In this document: piece after piece, positions 8,728-16,860 of the stretch
Position numbering within the stretch: position 1 is the first letter of the stretch
Layout: the number at the start of each line of letters is the position of its first letter
From: Bacillota bacterium
GTDB lineage: Bacteria; Bacillota; Clostridia; Acetivibrionales; JAFADI01
Length of the DNA: 43,305 bases
Direction: 5' to 3'
NCBI GenBank assembly: GCA_023424965.1
Contig: JAFADI010000166.1
Location: 1-43,305 of the forward strand
Made by a program: the position numbers and the translations under genes
The notes under the pieces: generated by a model
The model's database searches: none
What the model saw: the letters and a program-made list of their open reading frames with translations, nothing else
Told to the model about the DNA's origin: nothing

Positions 8728-9825
8728 ATGAGATTTGTCCCTGTGGGCTGTATCCGGGAAGGTATGGTATCGGCCAGCAAAATACTCGGTAAGAACGGAG
8801 AGGTATTGATAAATTCAGGTGCGGTCCTTCAGTCAAGCTATGTAAAACGAATGGAGGAGCTGGGCTTCAAGGGAATATATATAGAAGATGACCTATCCGC
8901 CGATATCGTAATAACGGACATTATAAGCAATGACCTTCGCCATAAAACCGTCAAAACCATAAAAGATGTTTTCATAAATATTGAAAATGGAGCAAAGCTC
9001 ACCAGGGAAAAGGCAAAATCAATCGATTTCCTGGTGAGTGATATCGTTGAGAATATTATGTCGAACCAGAACCTGATGGTGAACATGATTGACCTGAAGG
9101 TGTTTGATGACTATACCTTTTATCATTCGGTGAACGTAGGAATTCTGAGCATCGTGGTGGGGGCAGCCCTGAAGCTTAATAAGCGGCAGCTGCACAACCT
9201 GGGTCTGGCTGCCATGCTGCACGATATAGGAAAGGTGTTTATTCCCAAAGAGATTTTAAATAAAGCGGGAAAGCTGACGGAAGAAGAATTTGAAGTGATG
9301 CGGACCCATTCTTTCGAGGGGTACAGGTATTTGAGGGAACAATTCGAACTGCCAAGCGCTTCATACATCGGAGTGCTGCAGCATCACGAGAGGGCCGACG
9401 GCACGGGCTACCCGGACGCCCTTGGCGGGTCTAAAATTTCCCTGTTCGGAAAGATCATTGCCATTGCCGACGTCTATGATGCTTTTACTTCAAACAGGCC
9501 CTACCGGAGCGCCATACTTCCTTCCGATGCCGTAGAGTATATCATGGGTGCTTCGGGAAGCATCTTTGACCCTTTCATTGTGACGACTTTCATACAGAAA
9601 ATTGCCCCCTATCCCACCGGTACTTGTGTTCTGACCAGCGACAGGAGGGTGGGGCTGGTGGTGGAGAACTACAGTGACTGCTGTCTGAGGCCGAAGGTCA
9701 AGGTGCTGAGGCATGGCAGCGAGGAAGTGGAGCCCTATTACCTGGATCTGAGAACCGACCGGAGCACGCTTGATATTACCATCGTGGGCATATCCGACGT
9801 CAGCTGCTTACCCGGGGAGATTTGA
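8728..9825 (+). CDS. HD-GYP domain cyclic-di-GMP phosphodiesterase
   Basis: This cytosolic protein of 365 residues should hydrolyse cyclic-di-GMP. The N-terminal 110 residues are a small alpha/beta domain often found before HD-GYP (MRFVPVGCIREGMV...). The catalytic domain spans about 120-300 with the metal-binding pair His165-Asp166 in MLHDIGK and the signature HHERADGTGYP at 219-229, followed by IAIADVYDAFTSNRPYR. The C-terminal 60 residues form a beta-rich tail seen in similar clostridial proteins. There is no receiver domain or membrane segment. AGAGGTT precedes the ATG. The gene stands alone, with a response regulator 129 bases further on. Confidence 0.95.
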   Translation: MRFVPVGCIREGMVSASKILGKNGEVLINSGAVLQSSYVKRMEELGFKGIYIEDDLSADIVITDIISNDLRHKTVKTIKDVFINIENGAKLTREKAKSIDFLVSDIVENIMSNQNLMVNMIDLKVFDDYTFYHSVNVGILSIVVGAALKLNKRQLHNLGLAAMLHDIGKVFIPKEILNKAGKLTEEEFEVMRTHSFEGYRYLREQFELPSASYIGVLQHHERADGTGYPDALGGSKISLFGKIIAIADVYDAFTSNRPYRSAILPSDAVEYIMGASGSIFDPFIVTTFIQKIAPYPTGTCVLTSDRRVGLVVENYSDCCLRPKVKVLRHGSEEVEPYYLDLRTDRSTLDITIVGISDVSCLPGEI

Positions 9826-9826
9826 G

Positions 9827-9840
9827 CTTTAGGCCTAAAG
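9827..9840 (+). terminator. Possible weak terminator palindrome after HD-GYP gene
   Basis: CTTTAGGCCTAAAG is a perfect 14-base palindrome starting one base after the stop codon and followed by GTTGTTT. The stem is short and the T-run broken, so termination would be partial. Confidence 0.3.
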
Positions 9841-9954
9841 GTTGTTTATGTAAATAAATTTATGATTAGGTGTGCAAATAGTGGTAAAATATATAAGGAA
9901 TCTGTTCCAAAAGATTCTGCAAGGCTGTCAAATTGATTTCTACAGGGGTATTAT

Positions 9955-10731
9955 ATGGCAAACATATTGATCGTTGATGACACTATCGTGGTTAGAAAAA
10001 TTCTCACAAAGATGTTTGTGGAGGAAGGACATACCATCATCGGAGAAGCAGAGGACGGGGAAAAAGCCATTGCGGCATATAAAAAACTCCGGCCGGATTT
10101 GATAACCATGGATATAAATATGCCCGTTAAGAACGGACTGGAAGCCTGCAAGGGCATCATCAGCGAATTTCCGGAAGCCAAAATAATCGTACTCACCGCC
10201 ATCGGCAGCAAGCATTCCGTTATTGAGGCTTTTAAAAACGGGGCCAAGCATTATCTGATAAAGCCTGTAGAAAAGGAAAAGGCAATTGCGGTAGTAAACA
10301 ATGTACTGGGAATAGCAGGCCTCAACCCAAGCAGCGGTGAAAGCTCCAATCCGCCTAAAAACGAAGAGGCCGTGGAAAACGGAAGCACCGCCCCGGCTCC
10401 CGCAGGCAAAAACCTGATGTTTGAAGAGGAGATGGCGGAGGACAGGATCAACATATCCATTGATTTTAAGGCGGCGGCAGGCAGCATCAATGTTTTTTAC
10501 GCCACCATGATATCCTCTTTGAGAAAATTGCTGTTTTCAGGCGCAAAAACCATATGCTTTAATTTTATCGACACCCTGTATGACAGCGCTTTTATAGAAA
10601 GCATCGCAGAGATTATCGGACTGACGGCGGATGCGGGTATGAACGTGGAGGTGGTATCCACCGACCTGGTGATCGGCGGCTTGAAAAGCAGGATTGAAAA
10701 TGAGAATATAAGGTATACTGAGATTAAATAG
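9955..10731 (+). CDS. CheY-like response regulator with unclassified C-terminal domain
   Basis: The protein is 258 residues. Residues 1-118 are a receiver domain with the acidic pair Asp8/Asp9 (LIVDDT), phospho-acceptor Asp53 (LITMDINMP), Thr81 and Lys103 (LIKPVEK). A Ser/Pro/Glu-rich linker leads to residues 155-258, which contain no helix-turn-helix. That part (INISIDFKAAAGSINVFYAT... TICFNFIDTLYDSAF... MNVEVVSTDLVI) alternates strand and helix like a STAS-type or small ligand-binding fold. A STAS-like output would act by protein contact, not DNA binding; this is inference. AGGGG lies seven bases upstream of the ATG. No sensor kinase lies next to it, and a strong terminator follows. Confidence 0.85.
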   Translation: MANILIVDDTIVVRKILTKMFVEEGHTIIGEAEDGEKAIAAYKKLRPDLITMDINMPVKNGLEACKGIISEFPEAKIIVLTAIGSKHSVIEAFKNGAKHYLIKPVEKEKAIAVVNNVLGIAGLNPSSGESSNPPKNEEAVENGSTAPAPAGKNLMFEEEMAEDRINISIDFKAAAGSINVFYATMISSLRKLLFSGAKTICFNFIDTLYDSAFIESIAEIIGLTADAGMNVEVVSTDLVIGGLKSRIENENIRYTEIK

Positions 10732-10748
10732 AGCCGGGAATCCCGGCT
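10732..10748 (+). terminator. Rho-independent terminator after response regulator
   Basis: AGCCGGG and CCCGGCT pair in a 7-base GC-rich stem with a three-base loop immediately after the stop codon, followed by TTATATTTT. Confidence 0.8.
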
Positions 10749-10807
10749 TTATATTTTAGAGGCCCGGCCGTTTATAGAAGACGATACATTCAGGAACAGG
10801 TGAATTC

Positions 10808-11416
10808 ATGGGGCAAAAACAGTTATGTACCGGCGGTGTGGTGACGGCGGCAGGATTATCCAGCAGGATGGGAGATTTTAAGCCCCTGCTGCCCTACGGG
10901 GGCAGTACGATAATACAGACCACCGTCGGGAGCCTGCAAAGCGCAGGAGTACAGCGCATCATTGCCGTTGTGGGACACCGGGGGGATGAGATTGAAAGCC
11001 TCATCTCCGGAATGGAGCATGTAAAAGTCATATACAATACCAACTACCGGAATGGAGATATGCTGGAGTCGGTGCGCCTGGGACTGGAGCAGCTTGCGGG
11101 CTGTGACGCCGCCTACGTGCTTCCCGGAGATATGCCGGCGGTATCCCCCGGGACGTTCCGGAGCCTGCAGGAGTGCATGGCTGCCACCGGCGCGGCCGTC
11201 GTTTTTCCTGTCTTCGAGGGCCGGAAAAGGCACCCTCCCCTCATTGCGGGACGCTGCTTCGATCCCATCTGCGGGTTCAGAGGCGAGGGAGGACTGCGCA
11301 TGGCCTTGCAGCAATTCCAGGAGCAGACCCGGTATGCTGCGGTGGAGGACCTGGGCTGCGCCCTCGACGCGGATACCCCGGAAGACTACCACCGGCTGCT
11401 GCGCTACCATTCATAA
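10808..11416 (+). CDS. MocA/MobA-like nucleotidyltransferase
   Basis: This 202-residue cytosolic protein of the GT-A nucleotidyltransferase fold resembles molybdenum cofactor cytidylyl- and guanylyltransferases. The N-terminal nucleotide-binding signature is VVTAAGLSSRMGDFKPLLPYGG; the metal-binding site is LPGDMPAVSP; further conserved parts are RHPPLIAGRC and LDADTPEDY at the end. In MocA the enzyme joins CTP to molybdopterin. Other members of this fold transfer nucleotides to unrelated substrates, and no molybdenum genes are nearby, so the specificity is open. The start ATG follows an AGGTG-containing stretch. It is read after the terminator at 10732 and ends just before the promoter of the pentose operon. 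Confidence 0.85.
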   Translation: MGQKQLCTGGVVTAAGLSSRMGDFKPLLPYGGSTIIQTTVGSLQSAGVQRIIAVVGHRGDEIESLISGMEHVKVIYNTNYRNGDMLESVRLGLEQLAGCDAAYVLPGDMPAVSPGTFRSLQECMAATGAAVVFPVFEGRKRHPPLIAGRCFDPICGFRGEGGLRMALQQFQEQTRYAAVEDLGCALDADTPEDYHRLLRYHS

Positions 11417-11423
11417 AAAACTA

Positions 11424-11452
11424 TTGCAAATCACCCTGCAATGTTGTAAAAT
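11424..11452 (+). promoter_or_regulatory. SigmaA-type promoter of the pentose operon
   Basis: TTGCAA at 11424-11429 and TAAAAT at 11447-11452 are separated by 17 bases. Transcription should begin near 11459, leaving a leader of about 290 bases before the cupin gene. The palindrome at 11462 lies just past the predicted start site, a classic repressor position. Confidence 0.6.
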
Positions 11453-11460
11453 CATATTAA

Positions 11461-11474
11461 GAAAAACGTTTTTT
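11461..11474. promoter_or_regulatory. LacI-type operator candidate 1
   Basis: AAAAACGTTTTT (11462-11473) is a perfect palindrome with the central CG typical of LacI/GalR operators. It lies about ten bases downstream of the -10 box. An identical copy is centred 151 bases downstream. Confidence 0.55.
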
Positions 11475-11611
11475 TAACGTGGGGAACATGCCGGCAGCAG
11501 CAAGGTTTATCAGGACCAAGCTGTACTTTCGGTTTATTTTCCCTGCCGGTTCAATTTGTCTTGTTTACCTGTTTCTATAAAAAAGTACAAAGTTGATATT
11601 TAGAACTGTCG
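11475..11611. other. Leader between the two operator palindromes, no gene seen
   Basis: The gap from 11417 to 11751 has no credible coding frame. Apart from the promoter and the two palindromes it is AT-rich, with a TATAAA near 11577 that could be a second -10 box but lacks a good -35 partner. No riboswitch fold was recognised. Confidence 0.4.
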
Positions 11612-11625
11612 GAAAAACGTTTTTC
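11612..11625. promoter_or_regulatory. LacI-type operator candidate 2
   Basis: GAAAAACGTTTTTC is a perfect 14-base palindrome whose 12-base core is identical to the one at 11462. Two operators 151 bases apart, near 14 helical turns, could support DNA looping by a tetrameric repressor. No LacI-family gene lies in the window. Confidence 0.55.
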
Positions 11626-11751
11626 TAAAAACATCAGAGCGATAAGCTAACTTCAGATTGTATAGCTTATGCCTGGAAGCTGCTAATTTAAACTGCTTCT
11701 CATACGAAGTTATCAAAACAAAACTGTATCGATGAAAAAGGGGTGTTTATG

Positions 11752-12966
11752 ATGAACAGAGAAAGTGTAATTCGTGAGACTTTTGAAAAGGGAGAGGGAG
11801 TTCTCCAGTTGATTCCCGTATTTGTACCGCGCCGTTTTTCCAAAGCGGGCAAACGCTTGCGCCTGCATCCTGACGACTACTATGCCCTGGGAACGAAACG
11901 CGGTTCTATCAAAGAACGCTGGTTTTCTTCCGTTATCCCCGCCATGAACGGGGAACTGGCTCCTGCCGATGAAGGCATGAGTTATGTGGCTGTCACCGAC
12001 AACCTGGAAGACAAAGTGCTGCTGAAGGATTTTGTGGATTTGCTGGGGGCGGAAATCATCGGTGAAGAATTGAAGCAGAAGTATGGCACCTGGCCCATGT
12101 ATTCCAAGTTTTTCGACTATGAGGATCCGCTTTTCCACCACCTGCACCTGGATTTTGATGCGGCGGCGAAGGTAGGCAGGCTGGGCAAGCCGGAAGCATA
12201 CTACTATCCTCCCCAGTTGAACAATCATGGAGGAACCTTCCCCCACACCTATTTTGGCTTTGACCCCGACGTCAAAAAGGAAGAGGTACGGGAGAGGCTT
12301 CTGGACTATGAAAACCGTGACATACGCATTACCGAGCTTTCCCGCGCCTACAGGATCGAGCTGGGCACAGGCTGGTATACACCGCCGGGAGTGGTCCATG
12401 CGCCCGGTTCCTACCTCACCTATGAACCCCAGTGGAACAGCGATGTAAACTCCGTTTATGAAAACATAACCTCCGGGGAGGTCTACCCTTATGAATTCCT
12501 TGTGGAAAACTGTCCGGAAGACAAGAAAAGGAACATCGACTATGTGCTGGAGCTTATGGACTGGGAGAAGAATACGGATCCCAATTACAGAAAGCATTAT
12601 TACAGGCCTCCGGTGGTATGCAAGCACTCCGACGACAGGCATGTTGAAAAATGGATTTCCTACGCCAATGATTACATCGGAGCAAAGGAACTGACGGTGA
12701 TGCCGGGACAAAGCGTTACCGTGAAGGATGAGGCCGCCTATGGCTGCATTCTGGTTCAAGGACATGGAAAGTTCGGAGTCTATGCTGCGGAAGCGGCAGG
12801 GATGCTCCGCTATGGACAGATGAGTGCGGATGAGTATTTTGTGAGTGAGCAGGCCGCCCGCAGGGGAGTGACGGTAGTGAACGAGAGTAAATGGGAACCT
12901 CTGGTCATGCTGAAGCACTTTGCAAACAACCATCCCGACATGCCGGGGCAGGTGGAAGAAATATAA
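11752..12966 (+). CDS. Cupin-type sugar isomerase-like protein
   Basis: This 404-residue cytosolic protein looks like a double cupin related to class I mannose-6-phosphate isomerase and sugar isomerase cupins. Metal-binding candidates are the His-rich HHLHLDFDAA and NNHGGTFPHTYFGFD and a second set in GTGWYTPPGVVHAPGS. A second cupin-like half begins near 300 (ELTVMPGQSVTVKD). It is the first gene of an operon with a UlaE-like epimerase and a LyxK-like kinase, so aldose-ketose isomerisation of a pentose before phosphorylation is the natural guess; no substrate can be read from sequence. Starts at 11743 (GTG), 11749 and 11752 (ATG) are possible; AAAGGGGTG at 11737-11745 fits 11752 best. A long antisense frame here is a codon-bias shadow. 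Confidence 0.7.
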   Translation: MNRESVIRETFEKGEGVLQLIPVFVPRRFSKAGKRLRLHPDDYYALGTKRGSIKERWFSSVIPAMNGELAPADEGMSYVAVTDNLEDKVLLKDFVDLLGAEIIGEELKQKYGTWPMYSKFFDYEDPLFHHLHLDFDAAAKVGRLGKPEAYYYPPQLNNHGGTFPHTYFGFDPDVKKEEVRERLLDYENRDIRITELSRAYRIELGTGWYTPPGVVHAPGSYLTYEPQWNSDVNSVYENITSGEVYPYEFLVENCPEDKKRNIDYVLELMDWEKNTDPNYRKHYYRPPVVCKHSDDRHVEKWISYANDYIGAKELTVMPGQSVTVKDEAAYGCILVQGHGKFGVYAAEAAGMLRYGQMSADEYFVSEQAARRGVTVVNESKWEPLVMLKHFANNHPDMPGQVEEI

Positions 12967-13010
12967 GCACGCCAGCGCTTAACTTTGGGTTCCCCGAGGA
13001 GGTTATACAA

Positions 13011-13853
13011 ATGGGAGCATATTATCTGGGCCTGTACGAAAAGTCCATGCCCAATTTTCTATCCATCAGGGAAAAGCTGACGGAAACAAAAAATGCAGGT
13101 TTTGATTTCATGGAAATCAGCATTGACGAGAGCGATGAAAAGCTGGGACGGTTGGTGTGGGACTCGGAAAAACGTTTCGAAATCCTGGAGAGCATGTGGA
13201 ATACGGGAATGAAAATTATGACCATGTGCCTGAGCGGGCACCGCAAATTCCCCATCGGCAGCGAGAGTGAGAAAACGAGACTCAGGGGCATGGAGATCAT
13301 GGCACAGGCCATTGACCTGGCTGCGGACCTGGGTGTACGGATCATTCAAATCGCGGGGTACGACGAGTATTACCAGCCCTCCAATGAAAACACAAAAAGG
13401 CTGTTTGCGGAGAACCTCAAAAGAAGTACGGAGATGGCGGCAAGGAAAGGTGTCATCCTGGCCTTTGAGACCATGGAGACGGAATTCATGAATACGGTGG
13501 AAAAGGCCATGGGGTATGTAAACAGCATCAATTCCCCCTACCTGCAGGTGTACCCGGATCTGGGGAATATCACCAATGCGGCGGTGTTGTACGGACATTC
13601 GGTCCAGGGGGATTTACAGACGGGCAAAGGCCATATTGCGGCCATGCACCTGAAGGAGACGGTACCGGGAAAGTTCAGGGAAATCCCCTATGGGACGGGG
13701 CATGTTGATTTTGAAAAGGGTATAAAGACAGTCCGTGAGATGGGTGTGAACATGTATGTAGGCGAGTTCTGGTATACGGGAAACGAGGATTGGCAGCTTC
13801 AGCTAAAGCTCTCCAATGAATTTCTGCGGGCCAGGTTTGCAAACAGCCTTTGA
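13011..13853 (+). CDS. ulaE: L-xylulose/L-ribulose-5-phosphate 3-epimerase (UlaE/SgbU family)
   Basis: The protein is 280 residues, the family length, a TIM barrel of the xylose-isomerase-like superfamily. It interconverts L-xylulose 5-phosphate and L-ribulose 5-phosphate. Metal ligands in UlaE have clear counterparts: Glu153 in ILAFETME, Asp183 in VYPDLGN, His213 in HIAAMHLKE and Glu252 in VGEFW. The substrate loop PYGTGHVDFEKG is also conserved. The frame extends upstream into the cupin gene, but GAGGAGGTT at about 12995 and the MGAYYLGLYEK N-terminus place the start at 13011, 44 bases after the previous stop. The next gene is its natural partner kinase. Confidence in family is high; exact epimer specificity is inferred. 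Confidence 0.88.
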   Translation: MGAYYLGLYEKSMPNFLSIREKLTETKNAGFDFMEISIDESDEKLGRLVWDSEKRFEILESMWNTGMKIMTMCLSGHRKFPIGSESEKTRLRGMEIMAQAIDLAADLGVRIIQIAGYDEYYQPSNENTKRLFAENLKRSTEMAARKGVILAFETMETEFMNTVEKAMGYVNSINSPYLQVYPDLGNITNAAVLYGHSVQGDLQTGKGHIAAMHLKETVPGKFREIPYGTGHVDFEKGIKTVREMGVNMYVGEFWYTGNEDWQLQLKLSNEFLRARFANSL

Positions 13854-13867
13854 AAGGGGGAAGACTT

Positions 13868-15379
13868 GTGGCAAATTATTTTATGGGCCTGGACAACGGC
13901 GGTACGCTGTGCAAGGCAGTAATTTTCGATGTGAACGGGGCGGAGGTGGCCAGTGCTTCCGGCAGCCTGACCATGATTACTCCCCACGCGGCTTTTACCG
14001 AGCGGGACATGGATGTGCTGTGGGAAAGCAATTGCAAGGTCATAAGAGAGGCCATTGCGAAGTCGGGGGTTAAAGCGGAGGACATCAAAGGGGTGGCCTG
14101 CAGCGGCCACGGCAAAGGGCTGTACCTCTGGGGGAAGGACGATAAGCCCTGCTACAACGGCATCGTGTCCACCGACGGACGGGCATGGATGTATCCGGAA
14201 AAGTGGTACAAAGACGGCACAGCCGACCGGGTCTTCGAAAAGACCTTCCAGAAAATCCTTGCCTGCCAGCCCGTTTCCTTACTCTGCTGGCTAAAGGACA
14301 ACAAACCGGAGGTCATCGAAAACATCCGCTGGGTTTTCGAATGCAAGGACTACATCCGGTTTAAGCTGACGGGGGAGGCCTTTGCCGAAGTGACGGACTA
14401 TTCCGGCTCCAGCCTCATGAATATCCGGGACCGGTGCTTTGACAGGGAACTGCTGAAGGAATTCGGACTTGAAGACCTTTTTCACGCCCTTCCTCCCCTC
14501 AAAGCCTCCAGTGATATCTGCGGGACCGTAAGCAAGCAGGCCGGCCTGGAGACGGGGCTTGCGGAAGGCACTCTGGTGGCGGGCGGGATGTTCGACATCG
14601 ACGCCTGTGCCGTAGCCATGGACATCACCAATGAAGAAAACATCGCCGTCATTGCGGGAACCTGGAGCATCAATGAGTACATATCCAGGCAGCCGGTGCT
14701 CAACAAAAGCATCATGATGAACTCCCTCTACTGCATCGACGGCTACTACCTCATTGAGGAATGTAGCCCCACGTCCGCCGGCAACAACAGCTGGTTCACC
14801 GAAATGTTCCTGGGTGAGGAAAAGCTCAAAGCCGCAGAAATGGGCATGAATGTATACAAATACTGTGACCAACTGGCGGCGAAGGTGGCCCCCGATGAGC
14901 AGAACATCATCTTCCTGCCCTATATCTTCGGCTCCAATTATGACCCCCAGGCCAAGGCCACCTTTGTAGGGCTGGACAGCCATCACACAAAGGCACACAT
15001 CATCCGTGCCGTGCTGGAGGGGGTTGCCTTCTGCCACAAGGTACACCTGGAAAAGCTGCTGGCCAACAGGGAATCCACCAGGGCCGTGCGGCTTGCCGGC
15101 GGTGCGGCCAACTCACCCCTCTGGGCACAGATTTTTTCCGATGTGTTCAACCTTCCGGTGGAGATCATCGACACCAAGGAACTGGGAGCCCTGGGCTGTG
15201 CCATGGCGGCGGCTGTGGCTGCGGGGGAATACAGGGATCTGAAGGAAGCGGCAAAAAGCATGGTGAAAGTGAAATGCCGCATTGAGCCTGACCCGGCGAG
15301 CGTGCCTGCCTATGAAAAGAAGTTTGAGCTCTATAAAAAGGTATCGGGTGCACTGGCGGGGCTGTGGAAGGATTTTTAA
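13868..15379 (+). CDS. lyxK: FGGY-family L-xylulokinase (LyxK-like)
   Basis: This 503-residue sugar kinase should phosphorylate L-xylulose at O5, feeding the epimerase encoded just upstream. The two actin-like halves are clear: phosphate-1 loop GLDNGGTLCKA, GHGKGLYLWGKDDKP, QPVSLLCWLKDNKPE, then GGMFDIDACAVAM with the catalytic Asp, AGTWSINEY, and the ATP-binding LAGGAANSPLWAQIF near the end. Several of these match the LyxK group rather than xylulokinase, glycerol kinase or ribulokinase. The frame runs to a TTG at 13850, but AAAGGGGGAAG at 13853-13862 points to GTG at 13868, giving the N-terminus MANYFMGLDNGG. It is the last gene of the operon and a strong hairpin follows. Confidence 0.88.
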   Translation: MANYFMGLDNGGTLCKAVIFDVNGAEVASASGSLTMITPHAAFTERDMDVLWESNCKVIREAIAKSGVKAEDIKGVACSGHGKGLYLWGKDDKPCYNGIVSTDGRAWMYPEKWYKDGTADRVFEKTFQKILACQPVSLLCWLKDNKPEVIENIRWVFECKDYIRFKLTGEAFAEVTDYSGSSLMNIRDRCFDRELLKEFGLEDLFHALPPLKASSDICGTVSKQAGLETGLAEGTLVAGGMFDIDACAVAMDITNEENIAVIAGTWSINEYISRQPVLNKSIMMNSLYCIDGYYLIEECSPTSAGNNSWFTEMFLGEEKLKAAEMGMNVYKYCDQLAAKVAPDEQNIIFLPYIFGSNYDPQAKATFVGLDSHHTKAHIIRAVLEGVAFCHKVHLEKLLANRESTRAVRLAGGAANSPLWAQIFSDVFNLPVEIIDTKELGALGCAMAAAVAAGEYRDLKEAAKSMVKVKCRIEPDPASVPAYEKKFELYKKVSGALAGLWKDF

Positions 15380-15393
15380 AGAAACGGTGATTG

Positions 15394-15421
15394 CAGGAGG
15401 AATCTGTCCGGATTCCTCCTG
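15394..15421. terminator. Terminator between convergent kinase and AraC-type genes
   Basis: An 11-base perfect stem, CAGGAGGAATC / GATTCCTCCTG, has a six-base loop and is followed on the plus strand by TTATTGTATTGT. It lies 14 bases after the kinase stop and may serve both strands. Confidence 0.75.
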
Positions 15422-15460
15422 TTATTGTATTGTCAAAATCAGAAGCATATCCCGATGGTC

Positions 15461-16357
15461 TTACTTGTCAAAGGTTAAAACGCTGTTCCGCAATGCATTC
15501 CGGTATTTTTCCGGCGAGTTTCCCGTGGCTTTTTTAAAGGGCAAATAAAAATGGTTGGGGTTTTCATACCCTATCCGGATGGCAATTTCCTGTACGGACA
15601 TTTCCGTGGTCAATAAAAGCCTTTTGGCTTCGTCCATCCTGCGGCTGATATGATATTGCATGGGAGTACTTCCCGTTTCTTTTTTGAAAACATGGGACAG
15701 GTAGTACAGGCTGACATGAAACTCATTGGCCAGTTCCTCCAGGGATATGCTGCGCAGGCAGTTGGAATTGATATACTCTTTTATTTTTTTGGTAAGCAGC
15801 AGCAACGGATTTGTATTTGAAGAAGGACGTAAAATGCTGAACTGTTCATTGATTATCCGTATGATCAGTACGACAAGATTGGCCAGGAGGTTGTTGCAGA
15901 TGTGGTTGTATCCCGTGGTGCGGGTGCAGCCCTCATAGTAAAGCTCAGCCATCAGGTTTTTTATTCTATCCCCGTAGGACAGTGCATTAAAAACGGGTTC
16001 GATATAGCGTGGGGTAATCCACATTTCGTTAAAGCCTTCAATAGAAACATTTCCCATACCGCAATAAAAGGTTTCGATACTTGAGTCGGAGTTGTAAAAT
16101 TCCTCGTGATGCAATCCTCTGTTGAAAATGATGATATCGCCTTCTCTGGCGGTATATTTCTTGTTGTCGATGTAAAAGGTGTCTTCTCCGGAGCCTATGT
16201 ACATCACCTCGGTGTATGAGTCATGCCTGTGATTGGGCACATGGCGCTTTTGCTCGTCGCTCATTTTTCCTGCAAAAATAAATACGGGGTGCTTTAAAAA
16301 ATTTACATGGATCTCTTCGGAACTTAAAGGCATTTCAGCACTGGAGATATTTGACAT
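15461..16357 (-). CDS. AraC-family regulator with N-terminal cupin sensor
   Basis: This 298-residue transcription factor has a cupin-like effector domain at about 30-130 (HRHDSYTEVMYIG, EGDIIIFNRGLHHE) followed by two AraC helix-turn-helix motifs at 195-295 (SISLEELANEFHVSLYYLSHVFKKETG and MSVQEIAIRIGYENPNHFYLPFKKATG). The architecture is that of sugar-responsive activators such as RhaS or MsmR. The frame opens at 16408, but GGGAGG six bases before the ATG at 16357 makes that the better start. It lies between the pentose operon and the first importer, convergent to one and divergent from the other, so either could be its target. Confidence 0.9.
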   Translation of the reverse strand: MSNISSAEMPLSSEEIHVNFLKHPVFIFAGKMSDEQKRHVPNHRHDSYTEVMYIGSGEDTFYIDNKKYTAREGDIIIFNRGLHHEEFYNSDSSIETFYCGMGNVSIEGFNEMWITPRYIEPVFNALSYGDRIKNLMAELYYEGCTRTTGYNHICNNLLANLVVLIIRIINEQFSILRPSSNTNPLLLLTKKIKEYINSNCLRSISLEELANEFHVSLYYLSHVFKKETGSTPMQYHISRRMDEAKRLLLTTEMSVQEIAIRIGYENPNHFYLPFKKATGNSPEKYRNALRNSVLTFDK

Positions 16358-16802
16358 AGGCGCCTCCCTGGATACAAAATGGCAAAACTTTTGGGGAACT
16401 ATCTGCATTGTAGCATTTTTCGATAGCTACAGCAAGATTTTGGAGTAGAAAAGCAAAGTGAGTAATTTAAATGGAGTGGATTATCCTGTATGATAAATGC
16501 ATGGGAAGCACAGCGGCCCGGTGGTGAAAGCCGCTTTAAAAATCCATTGTCCGGATGAAATGCTCTTGGGATGTTTGCTTTGATTCTTTAACCGGAACGT
16601 AACCGGCTTACAAGTTTTATCTGCTTTGAAAATTGAATGATGCCAAAAATTATGTAGTAGCTGGTCAGGTAAATTTATATGCCTGCTGTTTTATGTGAAC
16701 AAATTTAAGGACCATTAAAGTAATATTATATTTACATAAAGCACAAAAGTGGATGTTGCCGTATGTTATGGCAGAAGAAGATGCCTTTTGCCTTAAAACA
16801 TA
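16358..16802. promoter_or_regulatory. Divergent intergenic region between AraC-type gene and importer 1
   Basis: About 500 bases separate the regulator and the first binding-protein gene, with no credible coding frame. It contains AT-rich stretches (TAATATTATATTTACATAAA near 16721) and a small inverted repeat GTAGC/GCTAC at 16410-16430. No convincing -35/-10 pair was found, as expected for an activator-dependent promoter. Confidence 0.45.
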
Positions 16803-16814
16803 GATTTCGAAAGG
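16803..16814. promoter_or_regulatory. Shared element GATTTCGAAAGG upstream of importer 1
   Basis: The 12-base sequence, with palindromic core TTTCGAAA, begins 58 bases before the ATG of the binding protein. The identical 12 bases begin 56 bases before the start of the paralogous binding protein at 25115. Confidence 0.5.
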
Positions 16815-16860
16815 ACAGAACTTTCGAGTAGAGGATAGGAGATTAAAGGAGGTTGTATTG

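Noticed and set aside
5485..9825. The repair, reductase and HD-GYP genes as part of the polyketide or sugar systems
   Set aside because: They are typical housekeeping genes with their own orientation and no shared regulatory sites, so no functional link is claimed.
11713..12933. A 406-codon open frame on the minus strand
   Set aside because: It lies fully antisense to the cupin gene, its translation has no recognisable domain and the plus strand has good ribosome sites and operon context. It is a codon-bias shadow.
13160..13175. A third copy of the GGAAAAACGTTT palindrome inside the epimerase gene
   Set aside because: Only one side of the palindrome is complete and it lies in coding sequence, so it is probably chance.
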